Both the position numbers and the translations under genes were made by a program. 64,000 nucleotides of DNA from Burkholderia metallica (lineage in GTDB: Bacteria > Pseudomonadota > Gammaproteobacteria > Burkholderiales > Burkholderiaceae): assembly GCF_902832845.1 (NCBI RefSeq), contig NZ_CADFDB010000005.1, forward strand, positions 1 through 64,000. Reading direction: 5' to 3'. Below are positions 36,681-45,610 of the stretch, one piece after another. Each line of letters begins with the position of its first letter. Positions within the stretch are counted from its first letter, which is position 1. Under the pieces are notes generated by a model that was not told the origin of the DNA, did no database searches, and saw only the letters and a program-made list of their open reading frames with translations.

Positions 36681-38159
36681 GTGTCTGCGAATTCGTCCGT
36701 TGCTCCTGCGATCGTCTGGTTCCGCGACGATCTGCGCGTGACCGATCAGCCCGCGCTGACGCGTGCGGTGGCGTCGGGCCGGCCGCTCGTCTGCGTGTTC
36801 GTCGACGACACGGGCGACGGCGCCGGGCGGCCGCCCGGCGGCGCGGCGCGCTGGTGGCTGCACGGGTCGCTGGCCGGGCTCGATGCGACGCTCGCGCGTC
36901 ACGGCGGCCGCCTGCTGCTGTTGCGCGGCGACGCGCCGCGCGAGATCGAGCGCGTCGTGCACGACACGGGGGCGCAGGCCGTGTACTGGAACCGCCGCTA
37001 TGCGCAGCCGCAGCGCGATGCGGACGCGGCGCTGAAGGCATCGCTCAAGGCGCGCGGCGTCACGGTCGAGAGCAGCAACGGCAGCCTGCTGAACGAGCCG
37101 TGGGAGGTGCTGACCGGCAGCGGCGGCCCGTACCAGGTGTTCACCGCGTACTGGCGCGCGGCGCGCCGCGATCGCACGGTCGCCGCGCCGCTGCCGGCGC
37201 CCGAACGGATCGGGTTTCATCCGTGGCCGAAGGCCGTGCGCGAGCGCGCGCTGGCGCTCGACGCGCTTGCGTTGCGTCCGCCGGTGCCGGACTGGGCCGG
37301 CGGCTTGCGCGACGCGTGGCCCGCGCCCGACGAAGCCGGTGCGCACGCGCAGCTCGACGCGTTCCTGACGACGGCGCTTGCCGGCTATGCGGATGCGCGC
37401 GACCGTCCCGACCGGCCCGCGACGAGCCGGCTGTCGCCGTTCCTGCGCTTCGGCAACGTGTCGCCGCGACAGGTGTGGCACGCGGTGCAGGGCGCCGCGA
37501 ACGCGGGCGGCGCGGCGTATGCCGCACACGCCGACAAGTTCCTGAGCGAACTCGGCTGGCGCGAGTTCAGCTACATGCTGCTGTATCACTTCCCGGCGCT
37601 CGCGACCGACAACTTCCGTTCGCAGTTCGATGCGATGCCGTGGCGCGACGACCCCGCCGCGTTACGTGCATGGCAGCGCGGGCGCACCGGTTATCCGCTC
37701 GTCGATGCGGGCTTGCGCGAACTGTGGACGACCGGCTGGATGCACAACCGTGTGCGGATGGTCGTCGCGTCGTTCCTGATCAAGCACCTGCTGGTCGACT
37801 GGCGCGCGGGCGAAGCGTGGTTCTGGGACACGCTGGTCGATGCCGATCCCGCGAACAACGCGGCGAGCTGGCAGTGGGTGGCCGGCTGCGGCGCCGACGC
37901 CGCGCCGTATTTCCGCATCTTCAATCCGGTCGCGCAGGGGCGCAAGTTCGACCCGGACGGCGCGTACGTGCGGCGCTGGCTGCCCGAGCTCGCCGGCCTC
38001 GACAATGCATCGATCCATGCGCCGTGGGAAGCGTCGCCGCTGGAACTCGACGCGGCGGGCGTACGGCTCGGCGTCGACTATCCGGAACCGCTCGTCGAGC
38101 ACGCGGCCGCGCGCGCCCGCGCGCTCGATGCGCTGGCTGCATTGCCCAAGCGCCGCTGA
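36681..38159 (+). CDS. phrB: Deoxyribodipyrimidine photolyase
   Basis: A 492-residue FAD-dependent enzyme that repairs cyclobutane pyrimidine dimers in blue light. The N-terminal photolyase domain (IVWFRDDLRVTDQPAL) binds the antenna cofactor. The FAD-binding C-terminal domain has TSRLSPFLRFGNVSPRQVWHA, ELGWREFSYMLLYHFP, GRTGYPLVDAGLRELWTTGWMHNRVRMVVASFL and the DPANNAASWQWVAGCG motif. GTG 36681 with GAGG 6-9 bases upstream gives the usual N-terminus; a longer frame from 36627 is less likely. Confidence 0.95.
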   Translation: MSANSSVAPAIVWFRDDLRVTDQPALTRAVASGRPLVCVFVDDTGDGAGRPPGGAARWWLHGSLAGLDATLARHGGRLLLLRGDAPREIERVVHDTGAQAVYWNRRYAQPQRDADAALKASLKARGVTVESSNGSLLNEPWEVLTGSGGPYQVFTAYWRAARRDRTVAAPLPAPERIGFHPWPKAVRERALALDALALRPPVPDWAGGLRDAWPAPDEAGAHAQLDAFLTTALAGYADARDRPDRPATSRLSPFLRFGNVSPRQVWHAVQGAANAGGAAYAAHADKFLSELGWREFSYMLLYHFPALATDNFRSQFDAMPWRDDPAALRAWQRGRTGYPLVDAGLRELWTTGWMHNRVRMVVASFLIKHLLVDWRAGEAWFWDTLVDADPANNAASWQWVAGCGADAAPYFRIFNPVAQGRKFDPDGAYVRRWLPELAGLDNASIHAPWEASPLELDAAGVRLGVDYPEPLVEHAAARARALDALAALPKRR

Positions 38160-38181
38160 GCGCGCGCGCAGGGTGGCCGCA

Positions 38182-38298
38182 TCAATTGCAGAACGCGACG
38201 TGTTCGAGTAGCGCGTACGCGACACCGGCGCTGAAATAGGCCGCGCCGCACCACGCGACGAACGCGAGCGCGGCGGCGGCCAGCGCCGCGCGGATCAT
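38182..38298 (-). CDS. 38-residue single-span membrane microprotein
   Basis: A short frame whose ATG overlaps the stop of the upstream MFS gene (ATGA), so translation should be coupled. The product starts MIRAALAAAALAFVAWCGAAY and has one hydrophobic helix, two Cys residues and the ending EHVAFCN. I see no known family. The overlap and membrane nature support a real accessory peptide of the transporter, but the length leaves doubt. Confidence 0.5.
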   Translation of the reverse strand: MIRAALAAAALAFVAWCGAAYFSAGVAYALLEHVAFCN

Positions 38299-39527
38299 GC
38301 CCACGCCGGGTTGCCCGCTGCGGGGCGCGCGACGCGTGCGTCGTCGATCGGCAGGTGCAGCAGCGCCGCGAGGACGCCGAGCGCGATCGAGCCGATCCAC
38401 AGCGGCATGTACGAATGCGTCGCGTCGTACACGAGCGCACCGAGCCAGACGCCGAAGAAGCTGCCGAGCTGGTGCCCGAAGAACACGAAGCCGAACAGCG
38501 TCGCGATGTAGCGCACGCCGAACACCTGCGAGATCACGCCGTTCGTCAGCGGCACGGTGCCGAGCCACGTGAATCCCATCACGGCGGCGAAACCGTAGAC
38601 GCTCGCGGGCGACAGCGGCGCGGCGACGAAGACCGCCATCGTGAGCGCACGCACGAGATACAGCACCGACAGCACGTACTTGCGCCGCAGCAGCCCGCCG
38701 AGATGGCCGCACGCATAGGTGCCGGCCACGTTGGTCAGTGCGATCAGCGCGAGCGCGATGCTCGCGTGGCGCGCCGGCAGCCCGTGGTCGAGCAGGTATG
38801 CGGGCAGGTGGGTCGCGATGAAGGCGAGCTGGAAGCCGCATGCGAAGAAGCCCGCGTTCAGCAGCCAGAAGCCGCGATGCGCGAACGCCTCGCGCACGGC
38901 TTCGCCGATCGATTGATCGGGGCCGGCGGCGGCGCCGGCCGCCTGCGCGGGCCGGTCGCGCAGCAGCACGGCGAGCGGCGCGAGCAGTGCCGCGACGAGC
39001 GCGAGCGCGATGAACGCGTGCCGCCAGCCGATGCCGCCGATCAGCGTCTGCGCGACGGGCACCATGCAGAACTGGCCGAGCCCGCCGATCGCGCCCGCGA
39101 CGCCGAGCGCCCAGCCGCGCCGGTCCGGCGGAAACAGGCGGCTCAGCGCGCCATAGATCGACGCGAACGCGGAACCCGACAACGCGATGCCGATCACAAG
39201 CCCGGCGCCGACCGTGAACAGGCCGGTCGACGCCGCATGCGCCATCGTGACGAGCCCGGCTGCATACAGCAGCATCCCGGCGACGATCACGCGCAGCGAG
39301 CCGAAGCGGTCGGCGACCATGCCCGTGAACGGCTGCGCGACGCCCCAGATCAGGTTCTGCAGCGCCAGCGCGAGCCCGAACGCTTCGCGCGACCAGCCGT
39401 GGTCGAGCGACACCGGTGCGAGGAACAGGCCCTGCACGTGCCGGATGCCGAGCGCGACGCCCATGATCAGGCCGCCGGCCAGTACGGGCAGCCAGCGGCG
39501 GCGGACTTCCTGTTCGATCGGGGTCAT
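38295..39527 (-). CDS. MFS transporter (OFA/monocarboxylate-like)
   Basis: A 410-residue inner-membrane protein with 12 hydrophobic segments. The loop 2-3 motif is GMVADRFGSLRV, and the N-terminal RHVQGLFLAPVSLDHGWSREAFGLALALQNLIWG stretch is like oxalate/formate-antiporter-type MFS members. The second half has RRKYVLSVLYLVRAL and FGHQLGSFFGVWLGA. Substrate unknown. A LysR regulator lies upstream on the same strand. Confidence 0.88.
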   Translation of the reverse strand: MTPIEQEVRRRWLPVLAGGLIMGVALGIRHVQGLFLAPVSLDHGWSREAFGLALALQNLIWGVAQPFTGMVADRFGSLRVIVAGMLLYAAGLVTMAHAASTGLFTVGAGLVIGIALSGSAFASIYGALSRLFPPDRRGWALGVAGAIGGLGQFCMVPVAQTLIGGIGWRHAFIALALVAALLAPLAVLLRDRPAQAAGAAAGPDQSIGEAVREAFAHRGFWLLNAGFFACGFQLAFIATHLPAYLLDHGLPARHASIALALIALTNVAGTYACGHLGGLLRRKYVLSVLYLVRALTMAVFVAAPLSPASVYGFAAVMGFTWLGTVPLTNGVISQVFGVRYIATLFGFVFFGHQLGSFFGVWLGALVYDATHSYMPLWIGSIALGVLAALLHLPIDDARVARPAAGNPAWA

Positions 39528-39707
39528 GCGTGTCTCCGGAAGGGACGCGCGGCAAAACGGCCGCGCTCGATCCGATTAGACGATCGGGCTCGTCGTCGCT
39601 CAAGCGATCATTCGGTCAGATTGGCATGCGTGGAAGGAATGCGACGAGGGGCGATGGGGCGGGCGCGTCCGGCCATGTTCAGGCCGGTTCGTGAAGGCCG
39701 CGCCGGC

Positions 39708-40649
39708 TCACGCCGATGCCGTGTCGTGCGCCCGCATCGCGGCGTCGCATTCGGCGGCTTCGGCGAGCATCCAGTCGCGGACGTCGGCGACTTCGCGGCG
39801 CGGGGCCGGATCGTGCTGGAACAGCCAGTAGCCGTATGCATCCGACAGCGCCTGCGTGTGCGGCCCGAGCACCGCGAGCCGGCCGTCCGCGAGCATCGGC
39901 GCGACGAGCGCGAGCCGGCCGAGCGCGACGCCCTGGCCCGCGATCGCGGCCTGGATCACCTGGTCGTACTGGTTGAAGCGCAGCACGCCTTTCGCGCGCG
40001 CATCGCCGAGCCCGGCCGCGTGCAGGTGCGCGCGCCATTGCAATTGCGGCTGCGGCGGTCCGTCGAATTCGAGCAGCACGTGATCGGCGATCGCGGCCGC
40101 GTTCGTGACGGGCCGCGCGGCGAGCGCCGGATGCGCGACCGGCACGACGATCTCGTCGAACAGGCGCAGCGCGCCGGCCGGCGCGCGGTCGCGCGGACAA
40201 TAGCGGATCCCGAGGTCGATGCCTTCGGCACGCAAATCGAGTACCTTGTCGTTCGCGGCCACGCGCAGGTCGATCTCCGGCAGGCGCGCCTGTAGCCGCC
40301 CGAGCCGCGGCAGCAGCCACAGCGCGGTGACGCCGATGCTCGCGGTGATCGTGACCGGCTGGCGCTCGCGCGCGGCGGCGAGCGATGCGACGGTGGCCTG
40401 CAGGTCGTGCAGCGCCGCATCCGCGACGCGGAACAGCCGCTCGCCTTCCGGCGTGAACGTGATCCTCCGGTAGCCGCGCTGCAGCAGCGCGACGCCGAGA
40501 TGCGCTTCGAGCGCGTGGACCTGGCGGCTGACGGCCGATTGCGTGACGCACAGGTCCTGCGCGGCGAGCGTGATGCTCATGCGGCGCCCGACGGCGACGA
40601 AACCGCGGACGAGGTCGAGCGACGGGAGACGGACGAGCGGCGTTGACAT
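39708..40649 (-). CDS. LysR-family regulator, GcvA-like
   Basis: A 313-residue regulator. The N-terminal winged HTH has FVAVGRRMSITLAAQDLCVTQSAVSRQVHALEAHLGVALLQRGYRRITFTPEG. The effector-binding domain includes TASIGVTALWLLPRLGRLQARLPEIDLRV and IDLGIRYCPRDRAPAGALRLFDE, a pattern of the GcvA/AmpR subgroup. It is divergent from an alpha/beta-hydrolase gene, a usual arrangement for LysR targets; it also shares direction with the MFS gene downstream. Confidence 0.92.
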   Translation of the reverse strand: MSTPLVRLPSLDLVRGFVAVGRRMSITLAAQDLCVTQSAVSRQVHALEAHLGVALLQRGYRRITFTPEGERLFRVADAALHDLQATVASLAAARERQPVTITASIGVTALWLLPRLGRLQARLPEIDLRVAANDKVLDLRAEGIDLGIRYCPRDRAPAGALRLFDEIVVPVAHPALAARPVTNAAAIADHVLLEFDGPPQPQLQWRAHLHAAGLGDARAKGVLRFNQYDQVIQAAIAGQGVALGRLALVAPMLADGRLAVLGPHTQALSDAYGYWLFQHDPAPRREVADVRDWMLAEAAECDAAMRAHDTASA

Positions 40650-40808
40650 GCGCGTGACTCATGCGAACGGAGCAGCAAGATTGGTTGAGAACGCGGGGCG
40701 CGTCAAGTTCAATGGAGGCTGGTGCGTGGCGTAACGCCTCGTGGAAGGGCGGGCCGGAGCCGGTGCGCGTGGGTTGTGCGCGGGTGGCGGAGCGCAGGTG
40801 GAGACACG

Positions 40809-41849
40809 ATGACATTTTCGAACGAAGTCGACGGACCGAAGCCGGGCAACCGGGCGACGGACGCATTGCCGCCCGAGCCCGTGACGCTGCGCGCGGCCGA
40901 CGGCTATGTATTGCGCGGCCATGTGTGGCGCCATCGCGGCGGCAGTGTCGTGCGACCGGTGACGGTCGTCAATTGCGCGACGTCGGTGCGGTGCGACTAC
41001 TACTTTCGTTTCGCGGCGTGGCTGTTCGCGCAGGGGCGCGACGTGCTCGTCTACGACTACCGCGGGATCGGCGGGTCGCGCCCCGCGCAGCTTGCGAAGC
41101 TGCGCGCGAACTGGCTCGACTGGGGGCGGCTCGATTGCGAAGCCGCGCTGCAATACGCGCGCGACGCGTTCCCGGGCCAGCCGATCGACGTCGTCGCGCA
41201 CAGCATCGGCGGGTTCGTGCTCGGGCTCGCGGCGTCGAACGTTCACGTGCGGCATGCGGTGACGGTCGGCGCGCAATATGCGTACTGGCGCGATTACCTG
41301 CCGGTCGAACGGCGGCGCATGTGGTGGAAGTGGCACGTCGCGATGCCGGTGCTCGCGGCCGTGTTCGGCTACGTGCCCGCGAAGCGGCTCGGCTGGATGG
41401 AGGACACGCCGCGCGGCGTCGCGTTGTCGTGGGTGCGCTCGCAGGCACGCTTCGAGGACGGCTACACGCGCGGCCTGCTCGCCGAGCCCGCCGCGAGCCG
41501 CGCCGCATTGCCCGCCCGCTTCGCGGCGCTGTCGGCGCCGATGCTCGCGATCGGCCTCGACGACGACGGCTTCGGCACGGTCGACGCGATCGAGCGGCTG
41601 GTCGGCTACTACACGGGCAGCGACGTCACGCATCTGCGAATCGCGCCGGCCGATATCGGCGTCGATGCGATCGGCCATTTCGCGTTTTTCCACAGCCGCT
41701 TCACCGACACGCTGTGGCCGGTGGCGCTCTACTGGCTGCAGCATGGCGTGCTGCCGGCCGATGCGCCGGGCAACGTGCACGCGCTGCACCCGGCATCGCG
41801 TCGGCGGCCCGCGGGCGGCGGCGTACCGGGCGTCGCGGCGAACGGCTGA
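40809..41849 (+). CDS. Alpha/beta hydrolase
   Basis: A 346-residue serine hydrolase-fold protein. DYRGIGGSRPAQ precedes the nucleophile elbow VAHSIGGFVLG. A large lid region follows (WWKWHVAMPVLAAVFGYVPAKRLGWMEDTPRG). The acid is likely in LDDDGFGT and the histidine in IGHFAFFHSRF. No signal peptide. Start ATG 40809 is chosen because the upstream frame is Arg-rich and not family-like. Substrate unknown; likely controlled by the divergent LysR gene. Confidence 0.85.
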   Translation: MTFSNEVDGPKPGNRATDALPPEPVTLRAADGYVLRGHVWRHRGGSVVRPVTVVNCATSVRCDYYFRFAAWLFAQGRDVLVYDYRGIGGSRPAQLAKLRANWLDWGRLDCEAALQYARDAFPGQPIDVVAHSIGGFVLGLAASNVHVRHAVTVGAQYAYWRDYLPVERRRMWWKWHVAMPVLAAVFGYVPAKRLGWMEDTPRGVALSWVRSQARFEDGYTRGLLAEPAASRAALPARFAALSAPMLAIGLDDDGFGTVDAIERLVGYYTGSDVTHLRIAPADIGVDAIGHFAFFHSRFTDTLWPVALYWLQHGVLPADAPGNVHALHPASRRRPAGGGVPGVAANG

Positions 41850-42013
41850 CGAAGCGGTTGCACGCATGCGCATGCCGGCAGGGGCGGCACCCGCGCGGCG
41901 CAACGCGCCGACTGCCGCCGCCGCCGCCATCGACACCGGCGGCCCGCGACGGCGCGCCGCGCCGCGTGATCGATTAACATCGGACGTTTGATCCCACAGG
42001 CCGCCGCACGTCG

Positions 42014-42769
42014 ATGCTCGTCCCACCCGATTTCGCTTCCTCGTCCGAAACTCCGCGCGCGTGGCGCATGCAGGCGCTCGACGCGCCGCCCGCCGCCTCC
42101 CGTGCCGGCGTGCGGCTCGCGCGCATCGATTTCGACTGGCGCGTGCAGCTTGCGTCGCCCGCGTTCGCGGCGCTCGACCGAGCCGAGCGCGCGCGGGCGG
42201 CGCGCTTCCTGAGACACGAGGATGCGGTGCGCAGCGCTGCGACGCGCGCCGCGCTGCGCGACGTGCTCGGCGCGGCCCTCGGCATCGCGCCGCAGGCGGT
42301 CGCGATCGTCGTCGACGCGTCGGGGCGTCCGTCGCTGGACGGTGCGCATTGCACGTCGCTCGACTTCAACGTGTCGCATGCGGGCGATCATGCGCTGCTT
42401 GCGTGGGCGCCCGCGGGCCGCGTCGGCGTCGATATCGAGGGCTGCGATCGCGTGGCCGACTGGCGCGCACTGGCGCGTGAAGTCTGCGCGCCCGCCGAGG
42501 CCGCCTATCTCGACGGCCTGCCGGCCGCCGCGCGCGCCGGCGAATTCATGCGCGTCTGGTGCGCGAAGGAGGCGCTGCTCAAGGCGCTCGGCACGGGCAT
42601 CGTCGGCGGCCTGGGCGCGTTCGCGGTCGTGCCGCCGCGCGATGCCGCGACCCCCGCGACGACGATCGTCGAGCCGGCCGCGCCCGCCGCGGGCGTCGCG
42701 GCGTTCGATGCGGCGTGGTTCGACGCGGCATCCGGCTACGCCGCGTGCGTCGCGTGGACGCGCGGGTGA
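42014..42769 (+). CDS. 4'-phosphopantetheinyl transferase, Sfp type
   Basis: A 251-residue enzyme that transfers phosphopantetheine from CoA to carrier proteins of polyketide, non-ribosomal peptide or fatty acid synthesis. Motifs are FNVSHAGDHALLAW, VGVDIEGCDRV and WCAKEALLKALGTG, which give the Mg-binding Asp, Glu and Glu residues. The N-terminal pseudo-repeat is present (RARAARFLRHEDAVRSAATRAALRDVLG). No carrier-protein or synthase gene is in the window, so it probably serves clusters elsewhere. Confidence 0.9.
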   Translation: MLVPPDFASSSETPRAWRMQALDAPPAASRAGVRLARIDFDWRVQLASPAFAALDRAERARAARFLRHEDAVRSAATRAALRDVLGAALGIAPQAVAIVVDASGRPSLDGAHCTSLDFNVSHAGDHALLAWAPAGRVGVDIEGCDRVADWRALAREVCAPAEAAYLDGLPAAARAGEFMRVWCAKEALLKALGTGIVGGLGAFAVVPPRDAATPATTIVEPAAPAAGVAAFDAAWFDAASGYAACVAWTRG

Positions 42770-42790
42770 GCCGAAGCCGGTGCGCGGCGC

Positions 42791-43165
42791 TCATTCGAGC
42801 GGCGCGTCGTTCGGCGCCGCATAGCGCGCCCTGATCACGTCGCTCATCGCGAAGTCGAACGACAGCCCCTTCGGCGGCACCGGCTTCATGAACCACTTGT
42901 CGTACAGCGCGTCGATGTCGCCGCGCTTCATCAACTGCACGAGCACACCGTCGACGAGCGCCTTGAACTGCGGATCGTCCTTGCGCAGCATGAACCCGTA
43001 GGCTTCCGACGATTGCGGCGTGCCGACGAGGTGCCAGTCGGCCGGCTTCGCGGCGAGCTGGCGCGCGCCCGCGAGCAGCACGTCGTCCATCACGTAGGCG
43101 GCCGCGCGGCCCGATTCGAGCGTGACGCGTCCTTCGCCGTAGTCCTTCGCGCTGATGATCCGCAT
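42791..43165 (-). pseudogene. Truncated glutamate/aspartate ABC substrate-binding protein (GltI-like)
   Basis: Encodes only the last ~125 residues of a periplasmic amino-acid binding protein: SAKDYGEGRVTLESGRAAAYVMDDVLLAGA, then TPQSSEAYGFMLRKDDPQFKALVDG and the C-terminus PPKGLSFDFAMSDVIRARYAAPNDAPLE. This aligns with the C-terminal part of GltI (about 300 residues). The signal peptide and the first lobe are missing. The open frame extends upstream to 43243 but those residues are not homologous. The sequence beyond 43165 is AT-rich. Likely a deletion remnant next to the hut promoter. Confidence 0.82.
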
Positions 43166-43193
43166 GTTGCCAAGAACAAAATAATCGCAACAT
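43164..43193. repeat. Short inverted repeat at the break of the gltI remnant
   Basis: ATGTTGC and GCAACAT are separated by 16 A/T-rich bases. It marks the point where homology to the binding protein stops. Confidence 0.5.
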
Positions 43194-43280
43194 ACGTTAA
43201 GAGCCGGTTCGCGCGCGCCGATCCGGCGGGCCGCACCGGGCATCAGGGAAACTCCCGAGTCGAAATCTGTGAAAAACGGG

Positions 43281-43292
43281 TTGTCTAGACAA
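43281..43292. promoter_or_regulatory. HutC-type operator 1
   Basis: Perfect 12-bp palindrome TTGTCTAGACAA, 56 bp before the hutH start. Sites of this form suit the GntR-family repressor HutC encoded in the same operon. Confidence 0.75.
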
Positions 43293-43325
43293 GTTGGCGT
43301 AGCTACACTTCAATCCATTCCGAAC

Positions 43326-43337
43326 TTGTCTAGACAG
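43326..43337. promoter_or_regulatory. HutC-type operator 2
   Basis: TTGTCTAGACAG, one mismatch to the first palindrome, centre-to-centre distance 45 bp, ending 10 bp before the hutH ATG. Binding here would block initiation or elongation of the hut transcript. Confidence 0.72.
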
Positions 43338-43347
43338 GATTGCTCAC

Positions 43348-44871
43348 ATGATTACGTTGACCCCCGGCCACCTGACCCTCCCGCAACTGCGCCAGATCGC
43401 GCGCGAATCGGTGCAGCTCACGCTCGACCCGGCGAGTTTCGCGAAGATCGACGCCGGCGCGAAGGCCGTCGCCGACATCGCGGCGAAGGGCGAGCCGGCC
43501 TACGGCATCAACACGGGTTTCGGCCGGCTGGCCAGCACGCACATCCCGCACGATCAGCTCGAACTGCTGCAGAAGAACCTGGTGCTGTCGCACGCCGTCG
43601 GCGTGGGCGAGCCGATGGCGCGTTCGTCGGTGCGGCTGCTGATGGCGCTGAAGCTGTCGAGCCTCGGCCGCGGCCATTCGGGCATCCGCCGCGAAGTGAT
43701 GGACGCGCTGATCACGCTGTTCAACGCGGACGTGCTGCCGCTGATCCCGGTGAAGGGCTCGGTCGGCGCATCGGGCGACCTCGCGCCGCTCGCACACATG
43801 TCGGCCGTGCTGCTCGGCGTCGGCGAAGTGTTCATCCGCGGCGAGCGCGCGAGCGCGATCGACGGTCTGCGCGTCGCGGGCCTCGCGCCGCTCACGCTGC
43901 AGGCGAAGGAAGGTCTCGCGCTGCTGAACGGCACGCAGGCATCGACCGCGCTGGCGCTCGACAACATGTTCGCGATCGAAGACCTGTACCGCACCGCGCT
44001 GGTCGCGGGCGCGCTGTCGGTCGACGCGGCAGCCGGCTCGGTGAAGCCGTTCGACGCACGCATTCATGAACTGCGCGGCCATCGAGGCCAGATCGACGCA
44101 GCGGCGTCGTATCGCGACCTGCTCGAAGGCTCGCCGATCAACCAGTCGCACCGCGACTGCGACAAGGTGCAGGACCCGTACAGCCTGCGCTGCCAGCCGC
44201 AGGTGATGGGCGCGTGCCTGGACCAGATGCGCCATGCGGCCGACGTGCTGCTGGTCGAAGCGAACGCCGTGTCGGACAACCCGCTGATCTTCCCGGACAC
44301 CGGCGAAGTGCTGTCGGGCGGCAACTTCCACGCGGAGCCCGTCGCGTTCGCGGCCGACAACCTCGCGCTCGCCGCAGCGGAAATCGGCGCGCTGGCCGAA
44401 CGCCGCATCGCGCTGCTGATCGACGCGACGCTGTCGGGCCTGCCCCCGTTCCTCGTGAGGGACGGCGGCGTGAACTCGGGCTTCATGATCGCGCACGTGA
44501 CGGCGGCCGCGCTCGCCTCGGAAAACAAGACGCTCGCGCACCCGGCATCGGTCGACTCGCTGCCGACTTCGGCGAACCAGGAAGACCACGTGTCGATGGC
44601 GACGTTCGCCGCGCGCAAGCTCGCCGACATCGCGGACAACACGAAGCACATCCTCGCGATCGAACTGCTGGCCGCCGCGCAGGGCGTCGACCTGCGCGCG
44701 CCGTACCACACGAGTCCGAAGCTGACGCCGGTGATGGAAACGATCCGCAGCAAGGTCGCACATTACGAGCTCGACCACTACTTCGCACCGGACATCGCGG
44801 CGATCGCGAAGCTGGTCGGCGAGCGCGCGTTCGCGAAGGTCGCACCGTTCTCGTTCGCATCGGAGCAGTAA
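43348..44871 (+). CDS. hutH: Histidine ammonia-lyase
   Basis: A 507-residue cytosolic enzyme that deaminates L-histidine to trans-urocanate, the first step of histidine use. The MIO prosthetic-group precursor ASG lies in [16 protein letters not shown] (near residue 145). Also visible are [10 protein letters not shown] near residue 53, [15 protein letters not shown] and the C-terminal region with [18 protein letters not shown]. First gene of the hut operon; two palindromic operators lie immediately upstream. Confidence 0.97.
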   Translation: MITLTPGHLTLPQLRQIARESVQLTLDPASFAKIDAGAKAVADIAAKGEPAYGINTGFGRLASTHIPHDQLELLQKNLVLSHAVGVGEPMARSSVRLLMALKLSSLGRGHSGIRREVMDALITLFNADVLPLIPVKGSVGASGDLAPLAHMSAVLLGVGEVFIRGERASAIDGLRVAGLAPLTLQAKEGLALLNGTQASTALALDNMFAIEDLYRTALVAGALSVDAAAGSVKPFDARIHELRGHRGQIDAAASYRDLLEGSPINQSHRDCDKVQDPYSLRCQPQVMGACLDQMRHAADVLLVEANAVSDNPLIFPDTGEVLSGGNFHAEPVAFAADNLALAAAEIGALAERRIALLIDATLSGLPPFLVRDGGVNSGFMIAHVTAAALASENKTLAHPASVDSLPTSANQEDHVSMATFAARKLADIADNTKHILAIELLAAAQGVDLRAPYHTSPKLTPVMETIRSKVAHYELDHYFAPDIAAIAKLVGERAFAKVAPFSFASEQ

Positions 44872-44875
44872 GCCG

Positions 44876-45571
44876 ATGAGCGCGCCGGTCTACCAGGAGA
44901 TCAAGGATTTCATCCTGGGCCGCATTCATGCGGGCGAGTGGGAGGAGGGCGATCAGGTGCCGTCCGAGAACGAGCTGGCGCGCGAATTCAAGGTGGCGCG
45001 CATGACGGTCAATCGCGCGCTGCGCGAGTTGACGGCCGAGCAGGTGCTCACGCGCATGAAGGGCGCGGGCACTTACGTCGCGCGGCCGAAGTACGAGTCG
45101 ACGCTGGTCGCGATCCGCAGCATCTCGGAGGAAGTCGGCGCACGCGGGCATGCGTATCGTGCCAGCGTGCTCGGCCTCGACACGATCCGCGCCGACGACG
45201 CGCTCGCCGACGAGATGCAGGTGGCCGTGCGCACGAAGCTGTTTCATTCGCAGGTGCTGCACTTCGAGAACGACGAGCCGGTGCAGCTCGAAGAACGATG
45301 GGTGAATCCGGCGGTTGCGCCGGATTACGCCGAGCAGGATTTCACGAACACGACGCCGAACCTGTACCTGATGCGCGCGGCGCCGCTGCAGCGCGTCGAG
45401 TACCGGATCGAAGCGGCGGCCCCGGCGCCGGAGCGGCGCGAGCAGCTGCGGATGGACGACGTCGAGCCGTGTCTGGTTTTACATCGGCGCACCTGGTCGC
45501 AGGGCGTCGTCGCCTCGGTGGCGAATCTGTGGCACCCCGGCAGCCGTTATCGCTTCACCGGGCATTTCTGA
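44876..45571 (+). CDS. hutC: Histidine utilisation repressor (GntR/HutC family)
   Basis: A 231-residue repressor. The N-terminal winged HTH has VPSENELAREFKVARMTVNRALRELTAEQVLTRMKGAGTYVA. The C-terminal UTRA domain binds the inducer, urocanate in known HutC proteins (LFHSQVLHFENDEPVQLEERWVNPAVAPDY). It is inside the operon 4 bp after hutH, so repression is autoregulated through the operators at 43281 and 43326. Confidence 0.95.
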   Translation: MSAPVYQEIKDFILGRIHAGEWEEGDQVPSENELAREFKVARMTVNRALRELTAEQVLTRMKGAGTYVARPKYESTLVAIRSISEEVGARGHAYRASVLGLDTIRADDALADEMQVAVRTKLFHSQVLHFENDEPVQLEERWVNPAVAPDYAEQDFTNTTPNLYLMRAAPLQRVEYRIEAAAPAPERREQLRMDDVEPCLVLHRRTWSQGVVASVANLWHPGSRYRFTGHF

Positions 45572-45610
45572 TTCCTATTTGATAGTCATTTTCCTTCGGG
45601 AGCAGTCGTC

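Noticed and set aside
43013-43288. Plus-strand 91-codon frame over the gltI remnant
   Set aside because: Shadow of the truncated binding-protein gene; no motif and it runs into the hut operator region.
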